Translations under genes and position numbers: made by a program
Part shown: positions 6,404 to 10,866 of the stretch, one piece after another
Position numbering within the stretch: the stretch's first letter is position 1
Layout of the letters: every line of letters starts with the position of its first letter
DNA from: JADLGL01 sp964611195
GTDB taxonomy: Bacteria; Pseudomonadota; Alphaproteobacteria; Rhizobiales; Kaistiaceae
DNA length: 10,866 nt
Assembly: GCA_964611195.1 (NCBI GenBank)
Contig: CAZSXA010000070.1
Location: 1-10,866, forward strand
Reading direction: 5' to 3'
The notes under the pieces: generated by a model
The model's database searches: none
What the model was told of the DNA's origin: nothing
What the model saw: only the letters and a program-made list of their open reading frames with translations

Positions 6404-7729
6404 ATGCGGATAACACGGCGCGACGCGCTACGCTTTGCCGGAGCGGGCGCGCTCCTTGCGGCAGCACCCAACCTTGCCTCGGCACTCGGCGCATTCCGCC
6501 CCGGCGATGAGAGCCTCTACCCTCAGGACAACTCAGCCCCCTGGCCTGTCCTGCAAGGGCCGACGGACGACCGCTCGGCGACGTTCATTCTGCTGCTCCC
6601 GGTCGGTTATCCGTTCTCCATTCTGGTGAATGACGGCAGTGGCGGCCGCCGACCGGCGAGTGTCGTTGCCACGACGCCGATGCCCCATCTCGGCCTCGCC
6701 ACCTATGAGGTGGCGGTCACCGGTCTCGCCCCCGGCCGCGATTACACGCTGTTTCTCCTGAACTCTGAGGGGGCCTACTTCGACCGACGCATCTTCCGCG
6801 CTCTCGACGTCCATCGCGTAAGGCCGTTCCGTTTCGCCGCCGCGAGTTGCATGAACGATCTGTTCGAGCGTCATTCGATCACCATGTGGGAGGCGATGGC
6901 ACGCGAGGAATGCGACTTCGTCATCCTCCACGGCGACACCTGCTACGCCGACCAGCGCATGCTCGAGGACGGTCCGCTCGGCATTGCACGACGCTACTCG
7001 GAGACCCGGATGGCCCTCTCCTGGTTCCGCATGGAGCGCCTGACACCGACCTTCGCGGTTTGGGACGACCACGATTTCGGCACCAACAATGGCGACCGTA
7101 CGTTCGAGTATGCCGGCTTCACGCGTGACCTCTTCCGCCAGTTCTGGGGCTCGCGCGAAACCGCGACCTGGCACAAGGGTCTCGGTGTCGGCAGCCGCCT
7201 CGAAGCCTTCGGTCAGCGCTTCTTCATGCTCGATGGCCGCAGCTTCCGCGACCCTCCCGAAACGCCCGACGGCCGCCATTGGGGGCCCGAGCAGCTGGCC
7301 TGGCTGAGCCGCCATATGGGCAACGACCGCCGGCCGGCCTTCATCATCAACGGCAATCAGTATTTCGGCGTGAACCCGTTGCGGGAGTCGGTCGAGGCCG
7401 ATCAGCCCGGTGATCTTCGGCGCATCATGGCCGACCTTGCATCTTCGCCGGCACCGGTCGCACTCATCTCCGGCGACGTGCATTTCTCCGAGATCCGAGC
7501 CATCGACCGCGCTTGGCTCGGCTATGACAGCTACGAGTTCACGGCGTCCTCGATTCACTCCGCGCCCAATCCCGGCTTTGTGCGGCAGGGCAACATCGTC
7601 TCGGAGCGCTGGCACAACTTCATGACCTTCGATGTCGACTTTGCGGGCGGCTGGGACATCCGCAGTCGATCTATCCTGGAAGGCAACCGCGTCTCGTTCG
7701 ACGAGAGCTTCGCGATCGCCCGTCACTAG
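6404..7729 (+). CDS. Tat-exported PhoD-like metallophosphatase
   Basis: This 441-residue protein starts with a twin-arginine signal (MRITRRDALRFAGAGALLAA, 1-20, then ASALG), so it should be exported folded. A beta-sandwich-like N-domain (about 45-135) precedes the PhoD-type catalytic domain. Metal-site and catalytic motifs are in order: FRFAAASCMND (143-152), LHGDTCYADQR (175-185), VWDDHDFGTNNGD (219-231), FFMLDGRSFRD (273-283), FIINGNQYFG (313-322) and ISGDVHFSE (355-363). PhoD enzymes are phosphodiesterase/phosphomonoesterases, and the Bacillus enzyme uses iron and calcium. Substrate is unknown here. The ATG at 6404 has AAGGGG seven bases upstream and puts the RR motif at the N-terminus; an upstream ATG at 6353 would add 17 basic residues. 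It lies 72 bp after the GT-D-like gene and 39 bp before the PPOX gene. Confidence 0.9.
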   Translation: MRITRRDALRFAGAGALLAAAPNLASALGAFRPGDESLYPQDNSAPWPVLQGPTDDRSATFILLLPVGYPFSILVNDGSGGRRPASVVATTPMPHLGLATYEVAVTGLAPGRDYTLFLLNSEGAYFDRRIFRALDVHRVRPFRFAAASCMNDLFERHSITMWEAMAREECDFVILHGDTCYADQRMLEDGPLGIARRYSETRMALSWFRMERLTPTFAVWDDHDFGTNNGDRTFEYAGFTRDLFRQFWGSRETATWHKGLGVGSRLEAFGQRFFMLDGRSFRDPPETPDGRHWGPEQLAWLSRHMGNDRRPAFIINGNQYFGVNPLRESVEADQPGDLRRIMADLASSPAPVALISGDVHFSEIRAIDRAWLGYDSYEFTASSIHSAPNPGFVRQGNIVSERWHNFMTFDVDFAGGWDIRSRSILEGNRVSFDESFAIARH

Positions 7730-7768
7730 CGTCCGGCCGGTCGCACTTCCCTGAAAGGCGGTGCAGCG

Positions 7769-8326
7769 ATGGCGACAGCCAGCCAGAGTCTCGAACCCAA
7801 ACACGTCGACTTCCTGCTTGCCCAGAAGATGTTCTTCGTGGCGTCAGCGCCGCTGGCGGCTAACGGACACGTCAACGTCTCGCCGAAAGGCCTTGATTCG
7901 TTGCGTGTTCTGAGCCCGACCCGCGTCGCCTATCTCGACCTTGTCGGCAGCGGAATCGAGACGGTCGCGCATGTCCGCGAGAACGGTCGAATTGTTCTGA
8001 TGGCCTGCGCGTTCGAGGGGCCACCCAACATCCTGCGCATCTACGGCACCGGTGAGGTGCTGCTGCCCGAACAAGCCGGCTGGAATGACGCCGCGGCCCT
8101 CTTCCCGGAATATCGAAGCGCGCGCTCGATCGTGACGATCAATATCGCCCGGGTGACGAACTCCTGCGGATTCCGAGTTCCGCTCTATGAGTTTGGCAGT
8201 GAGCGCCCCCAGCTTGGCGCCTGGGCCGATCGCAAGACGCCTGAGGAACTGGAGCGCTACAAGGCTGACAAGAACCGCGTCAGTGTCGACGGGCTGCCGG
8301 GGCTACCCCCGAGTTCGGACGCCTGA
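7769..8326 (+). CDS. Pyridoxamine 5'-phosphate oxidase-family flavoprotein
   Basis: This 185-residue protein has the split-barrel FMN-binding fold of the PPOX family. The N-terminal part (FLLAQKMFFVASAPLAANGHVNVSPKG) is followed by the barrel strand VAYLDLVGSGIETVAHV, the motif ENGRIVLMACAFEGPPNILRIYGTGEVL and a late ARVTNSCGFRVPLYEF. This is the 'putative PPOX' branch, seen in many Alphaproteobacteria, not PdxH itself; members bind FMN or F420 and the physiological reaction is generally unassigned. The C-terminus (about 160-185) is polar and probably flexible. AAAGGCGG precedes the start. It follows the PhoD gene by 39 bp and may share its transcript. No obvious link to phosphate metabolism can be drawn from sequence alone. 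Confidence 0.87.
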   Translation: MATASQSLEPKHVDFLLAQKMFFVASAPLAANGHVNVSPKGLDSLRVLSPTRVAYLDLVGSGIETVAHVRENGRIVLMACAFEGPPNILRIYGTGEVLLPEQAGWNDAAALFPEYRSARSIVTINIARVTNSCGFRVPLYEFGSERPQLGAWADRKTPEELERYKADKNRVSVDGLPGLPPSSDA

Positions 8327-8364
8327 CGGCGGGCGCTTGCCACCATGTCCCTGGCGACCCGCCC

Positions 8365-8406
8365 GAGAAAAGAAGAGGCCGCCGCGCCCGAAAGCGCGAC
8401 GGCCTC
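8365..8406 (-). terminator. Intrinsic terminator of the Flp pilin gene
   Basis: GAGGCCGCCGCGC (8375-8387) pairs with GCGCGACGGCCTC (8394-8406) with one mismatch, around a 6-base loop. On the minus strand the stem is followed by TTCTTTTCTC, a good T-rich tail. It lies 25 bp past the pilin stop. It also sits downstream of the convergent PPOX gene, where it lacks a T-run, so it may block transcription from both sides. Confidence 0.85.
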
Positions 8407-8431
8407 CTCAGAAGATCTGGGACGCGACGAC

Positions 8432-8596
8432 TTAGAAGTTGTCGTCGGCGATACCCTGGAAGGTGTCATCGAGAGCACCACCGAGCGCGGTCGCGCCGGC
8501 AATGATGGCAACACCGATGAGGACGGCAATCAGGCCGTACTCGATCGCGGTGGCACCGGACTCGTCCTTCATGAAACGCGAAACAAGGTTCTTCAT
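8432..8596 (-). CDS. Flp/Fap-type (Tad) pilin subunit
   Basis: This gene encodes only 54 residues. The protein starts MKNLVSRFMKDESG, then ATAIEYGLIAVLIGVAIIAG and a short tail ending DDNF. It has the prepilin peptidase site of Flp pilins: cleavage after Gly14, with Glu at +5 and Tyr at +6 of the mature chain (G/ATAIEY). The mature hydrophobic helix of about 25 residues packs into the pilus core. Flp pili are assembled by the Tad machinery and serve surface attachment and biofilm formation. No Tad ATPase, CpaB/RcpC, prepilin peptidase or secretin gene is visible here, so this copy is separate from any assembly genes beyond the window. GGAG lies 12 bases upstream of the ATG. The gene has a clear intrinsic terminator and a long, relatively AT-rich leader region. 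Confidence 0.95.
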   Translation of the reverse strand: MKNLVSRFMKDESGATAIEYGLIAVLIGVAIIAGATALGGALDDTFQGIADDNF

Positions 8597-8880
8597 TGGT
8601 TTTGACTCCATCGCCTGTGTGTTTGAGCTTTTCGCCCGACCGGTTCTTGTTTGATCGAGCTTGGCGCCTTTCTACCGGCGAACTCATGAGGAGACGTTAA
8701 GCCAATAGTCCGAATCTCTAGTATCGTTTTAGAACTTGTTAGTACTACCTACTCGTGAACATCTTGACTGCAGCTCGGAAAGCCGCAGAAATGCTCGTTT
8801 TCCGGCTAGACAATAGATTTTAGATTGTCGCTTTTCCACCGCATTCGAGCAGTGATTTGTTTACCGTCATGACAGCGTTA
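8597..8880. other. Relatively AT-rich intergenic region upstream of the pilin gene
   Basis: No gene is seen here. Local GC by hand count is about 40% at 8701-8760 and 45-47% to 8880, clearly below the surroundings. It must hold the promoter of the pilin gene (minus strand). I could not pick a convincing -35/-10 pair. Visible structures are a GACAAT/ATTGTC inverted repeat at 8809-8829 and a TTAACG half-site (minus strand, near 8698) of the kind CtrA reads, too short to call. Confidence 0.6.
8809..8829. repeat. Inverted repeat GACAAT-N9-ATTGTC
   Basis: Perfect 6-bp arms at 8809-8814 and 8824-8829 flank a 9-bp spacer. The site also contains two TAGATT copies 7 bp apart (8814-8819 and 8821-8826). 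It lies in the AT-rich region more than 200 bp upstream of the pilin start. It could be an operator for pilin expression; no binding factor can be named. Confidence 0.45.
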
Positions 8881-8910
8881 GCCCCGCCGCGGTCGAAACC
8901 GCGCCGGGGC
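8881..8910 (-). terminator. Hairpin with a TTCG tetraloop after the PepSY gene
   Basis: Arms 8881-8893 and 8898-8910 form a 13-bp stem with a single C-C mismatch. Read on the minus strand the loop is TTCG, an exceptionally stable RNA tetraloop. It starts 28 bases after the stop codon of the leftward PepSY gene. No T-run follows, so it may act as a weak terminator or a 3'-end stabiliser. Confidence 0.6.
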
Positions 8911-8938
8911 GGGATAGTCGGTAGGGGCGATCGGCGGC

Positions 8939-9334
8939 CTAGTTGTCGGAGGCCTCGTGTTCGTCCTCCTCGTTCTCGTGATCGCGGTCGTCATCGCGAT
9001 CATCGTCTTCGTCATGATCGTGATCCTCGTCGTCGAGGCAGGATTCGGCTTCTTCTTCGATGACGGCGCCGCTGAGCGGATCGAGCTCAAGCTCCATCGA
9101 GTTGCCATCAGCATCGACGACGCACGCCTCGTAGACGCCTTCGCCGAGTTCGGCCTCGATCTTGAACACTGTCCAGCCGTCGCCCTCGAGATGGCTGGCG
9201 ATTGCCGAAGTCGTCATCCAGTCGCCCGGGATTTGAGCGAGGCCGGCGTTGCCCTGTCCGATCGCGAGCGTCGCGAACGCGATCGGGGCTGCGATGGCCG
9301 CGGCGGCGGCAGAAATGATCAGTGACTTGCGCAT
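8939..9334 (-). CDS. Secreted PepSY-domain protein with acidic His/Asp tail
   Basis: This 131-residue protein has a signal peptide (about 1-26, with Ala-rich core). A PepSY-type domain covers about 40-95: WMTTSAIASHLEGDGWTVFKIEAELG, then YEACVVDADGNSMELELDPLSG, the usual helix-strand pattern with a D-P-x-x-G turn. From about 100 the protein becomes an extremely acidic tail of Asp, Glu, His and Arg, probably disordered and able to bind metal ions. Cys71 and Cys99 could form a disulfide in the periplasm. PepSY proteins are thought to inhibit or modulate proteases or sensor proteins; this copy is divergent from a PepSY/response-regulator/kinase operon, suggesting a shared signalling role. AAGGAG lies 9 bases before the ATG. 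A TTCG hairpin follows the gene. Confidence 0.88.
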   Translation of the reverse strand: MRKSLIISAAAAAIAAPIAFATLAIGQGNAGLAQIPGDWMTTSAIASHLEGDGWTVFKIEAELGEGVYEACVVDADGNSMELELDPLSGAVIEEEAESCLDDEDHDHDEDDDRDDDRDHENEEDEHEASDN

Positions 9335-9402
9335 TCTCTTGTCTCCTTCTCCACAACGACCGGCGGGATGCCGATCGACGGAGCCGAGATTGCGCTTCAG
9401 CG

Positions 9403-9443
9403 GCTGATCGAAGGCTGACGGCGAATGTCAGTGATTTGTCAGC
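9403..9443. promoter_or_regulatory. Candidate dyad operator with 11-bp half-site spacing
   Basis: The gap between the divergent PepSY genes holds four half-sites: CTGA at 9404 and 9415, and TCAG at 9428 and 9439. Within each pair the spacing is 11 bp, one helical turn. The left pair sits in a GGCTGA repeat (9402, 9413), the right pair in a TGTCAG repeat (9426, 9437). The two pairs mirror each other around 9423; with flanks, GCTGA (9403-9407) mirrors TCAGC (9439-9443) and CTGAC (9415-9419) mirrors GTCAG (9427-9431). OmpR/PhoB-family regulators bind tandem direct repeats with 11-bp spacing. The regulator encoded at 9816 is the obvious candidate; this is inference. Confidence 0.5.
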
Positions 9444-9465
9444 GACGTTTCGGCAGATTGCCGTG

Positions 9466-9816
9466 ATGTTCGCACAACTCCGCCTCCTCGCCTTCGCGAT
9501 CGCCGCCGCCCTCGCTCTTGCTACGGCGTCGGTTCTCGCCGACGACAGCGACGACGATTTCGGCAACTCCAGTTTCTGCTCCGATGACGACGACCACGAG
9601 CAGGCTCGCGCGGCCCGGGAGGGTGACGCCATTCTGCCGCTTGAGGACATTCTACTGGCGCTGGAGGGACAGCTTAGCGGCGTAATCATCGAGATCGAGT
9701 TCGACTGCGAGGACGGCATGTTCGTCTATGAGATCGCGGTACGCACGCCCGCAGGCCGCATCATTGAGTGGCTGGTCAACGCCGCGACCGGCGAGCTGAT
9801 CGGCGAGGACGACTGA
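9466..9816 (+). CDS. Secreted PepSY-domain protein, first gene of a two-component operon
   Basis: This 116-residue protein has a signal peptide (MFAQLRLLAFAIAAALALAT, cleavage near ASVLA-25). An acidic stretch with Cys38 (SSFCSDDDDHEQ) comes next, then a PepSY domain of about 55-112: ILPLEDILLALEGQLSGVIIEIEF, the strand FVYEIAVRTPAGRIIEW, and VNAATGELIGEDD, which is the conserved D/N-x-x-T-G-E motif of the family. Cys81 may pair with Cys38. Its stop overlaps the regulator start by one base (TGATG), so the genes are translationally linked. PepSY genes commonly sit beside OmpR-type two-component genes and are thought to tune the sensor from the periplasm. The frame is open upstream to 9322, but the segment before 9466 is the operator region. 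No Shine-Dalgarno is obvious before this ATG. Confidence 0.88.
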   Translation: MFAQLRLLAFAIAAALALATASVLADDSDDDFGNSSFCSDDDDHEQARAAREGDAILPLEDILLALEGQLSGVIIEIEFDCEDGMFVYEIAVRTPAGRIIEWLVNAATGELIGEDD

Positions 9817-10484
9817 TGCGCGTGCTCGTCGTCGAGGACGAGGAGCGCATTAGTGCCGATCTCAAAATGGCACTTGAAGCGGCCGGCTATGGCGTGGAAA
9901 TCGCGACGGACGGTGAAACGGCGTGGTTCCTTGGCGACACGGAGACCTACGATCTCATCGTCCTCGATCTCGGTCTGCCCCAGATCGACGGCCTCACCCT
10001 TCTCAAACGCTGGCGGACCGCAGGTCTCGTCACGCCGATCCTCGTGCTGACGGCGCGCGGCTCGTGGATGGATCGCGTCGAGGGGATCGACGCCGGCGCC
10101 GACGACTACCTCCCCAAGCCCTTCCGCATGGAAGAGCTGGTCGCCCGCGCCCGCGCCCTCATTCGCCGCGCCGCCGGTCAGGCCGCCGCGGTGCTGGAGG
10201 CCGGTCCCTTGACGCTGGATCAGCGGCAGATGCGCCTTTCCGTCGAGGGCGTTCCCCGCCAGCTGACGCCGCTCGAGTATCGGCTGCTCGCCTATCTGAT
10301 GTTGCACAAGGGGCGGGTCGTGCCGCCGACCGAACTTCTGGAGCACCTCCACGGCGACGACGACGGCCGCGAGGCGAATGCGCTCGAGGCGGTCATCGCC
10401 AGGCTCCGCAAGAAGCTTGGCGCCGCCGTCATCGAGACCCGCAGGGGGTTCGGCTATCTGATCTCCGACGAGCCCGGTTCGTGA
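9816..10484 (+). CDS. OmpR/PhoB-family response regulator
   Basis: This 222-residue protein has a receiver domain (1-115) and a winged-helix DNA-binding domain (about 128-222). Receiver residues are intact: acidic pair E8/D9, phosphoacceptor D51 in VLDLGLPQIDG, switch Thr79 in LTARG, and Lys101 in DDYLPKPF. The output domain shows LTPLEYRLLAYLMLHKGRVV, then the recognition segment EANALEAVIARLRKKLG and the wing TRRGFGYLI. This is the common PhoP/QseB-like branch. It should bind tandem half-sites and control its own operon and other genes; the signal is unknown. The start codon overlaps the PepSY stop and the stop overlaps the kinase start by 4 bp (GTGA), so all three are probably coexpressed and coupled in translation. 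Start choice is clear because the receiver's first strand begins at MRVLVVEDEE. Confidence 0.96.
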   Translation: MRVLVVEDEERISADLKMALEAAGYGVEIATDGETAWFLGDTETYDLIVLDLGLPQIDGLTLLKRWRTAGLVTPILVLTARGSWMDRVEGIDAGADDYLPKPFRMEELVARARALIRRAAGQAAAVLEAGPLTLDQRQMRLSVEGVPRQLTPLEYRLLAYLMLHKGRVVPPTELLEHLHGDDDGREANALEAVIARLRKKLGAAVIETRRGFGYLISDEPGS

Positions 10485-10866
10485 CCGTCGGATCGATCCG
10501 CGTTCGCCTGTTTCTCGCAGGTGCGATCGCGGTCGCGCTGGCGCTCACGGCTGCGGCAATCGGTTTCGGTTTGCTCTTCGAGCGCCACGTCGAACGTCGT
10601 GCCGTCAACGAGCTGACGGTCGATCTCGACGCCCTCATCGCCGGCATCGATCGCGATGCCGTCGGCATGCTGGCCGTGGTCTCGCCGCCCGCCGACCCGC
10701 GCTTCGATCTGCCGTTCTCCGGTGCCTATTGGCAGGTCGATCTCGGCGCAAGCGTCGCCCGATCCCGCTCGCTCTGGGACCAGTCGTTGAACCTCGACGG
10801 ATCAAACGTCGGTAGCGGCCTGATGACCTATCACGCCGACGGCCCACTCGATGCCGAACTCCTTGT
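10481..10866 (+). CDS. Sensor histidine kinase, N-terminal part only
   Basis: The gene runs off the right edge; 128 complete codons are visible. It starts at GTG, four bases inside the regulator's stop (GTGA overlap). The translation begins MTVGSIRVRLFLAGAIAVAL and has one membrane helix at about 9-32, flanked by arginines. Then comes an extracytoplasmic segment with RHVERRAVNELTVDLDALIAGID, the motif RFDLPFSGAYWQVD and RSRSLWDQSL. These match the sensor regions of PhoQ/QseC-like kinases in Alphaproteobacteria. HAMP, dimerisation/phosphoacceptor and ATP-binding domains must lie beyond the edge and cannot be verified. It is the expected partner of the adjacent regulator, and its periplasmic domain is the plausible site of contact with a PepSY protein. 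Confidence 0.88.
   Translation, partial: MTVGSIRVRLFLAGAIAVALALTAAAIGFGLLFERHVERRAVNELTVDLDALIAGIDRDAVGMLAVVSPPADPRFDLPFSGAYWQVDLGASVARSRSLWDQSLNLDGSNVGSGLMTYHADGPLDAELL

Noticed and set aside
6533..7804. A 423-codon minus-strand open frame
   Set aside because: It lies opposite the clearly identified PhoD-like gene and has no domain or ribosome binding site.
8690..8700. CtrA half-site TTAACG upstream of the pilin gene
   Set aside because: Only one half-site without the second TTAA at the expected spacing; too short to separate from chance in AT-rich DNA.
8763..8792. Plus-strand promoter (CTTGACT with AGAAAT 17 bp later) for a small RNA ending at the hairpin 8881-8910
   Set aside because: The -10 matches only half of the consensus, no plus-strand T-run follows the hairpin, and no product is evident.
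8957..9325. A plus-strand frame with a hydrophobic N-terminus resembling a membrane protein
   Set aside because: The Val/Ile/Leu run is the complement of the Asp/Glu/His codons in the PepSY acidic tail, so it is a compositional artefact.

Overview
The window is GC-rich (by eye in the mid-60s percent GC; not computed) and looks like ordinary chromosome of an alphaproteobacterium. The case rests on a tRNA-Ile2(CAU) of alphaproteobacterial type, a stand-alone short LOV photoreceptor, a Flp/Tad-type pilin, strong G/C preference at third codon positions, and an OmpR-type response regulator / histidine kinase pair read with a PepSY protein. I cannot place it below class. No insertion sequence, phage gene, CRISPR array or rRNA is visible.

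Layout, left to right. 1-144 is the C-terminal end of an unidentified rightward gene. It converges on a small YCII-family gene (150-482, minus). Next come two minus-strand genes for secreted proteins: a caspase-fold protein with eight Sel1 repeats (617-2950) and, upstream of it, a SIMPL/DUF541 protein (3086-3781). A strong 12-bp hairpin separates them. A tRNA-Ile2 gene (3953-4028, plus) has its own likely promoter, and only 23 bp after its CCA end starts a 138-residue LOV protein (4052-4468). The LOV gene converges on a membrane-anchored DUF218/YdcF-like gene (4465-5232, minus), and their stop codons share one CTAG. A divergent plus-strand gene with GT-D/DUF1792-like motifs (5309-6331) leads into a Tat-exported PhoD-like phosphatase (6404-7729) and a PPOX-family flavoprotein (7769-8326); these three may form an operon.

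The right third holds a short Flp pilin gene (8432-8596, minus) with a clear terminator and a relatively AT-rich upstream region, then a signalling locus. There, two PepSY-domain secreted proteins are divergently encoded (8939-9334 minus; 9466-9816 plus). The plus-strand one overlaps a response regulator (9816-10484), which overlaps a sensor kinase (10481 to the window edge). Between the PepSY genes lies a symmetric array of four CTGA/TCAG half-sites, with 11-bp spacing in each half and a dyad at about 9423. This is the geometry expected of OmpR-family regulator binding and is the most interesting new signal here.

How the genes may work together: the PepSY proteins are probably periplasmic partners or outputs of the two-component system, which may control both divergent units through the array. 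The SIMPL and caspase/Sel1 proteins are both predicted to be exported. The LOV protein may depend on the tRNA promoter for transcription. I do not see an unmistakably new defence or mobile system; the best candidates for undescribed biology are the PepSY/two-component locus and the tRNA-LOV transcription unit.
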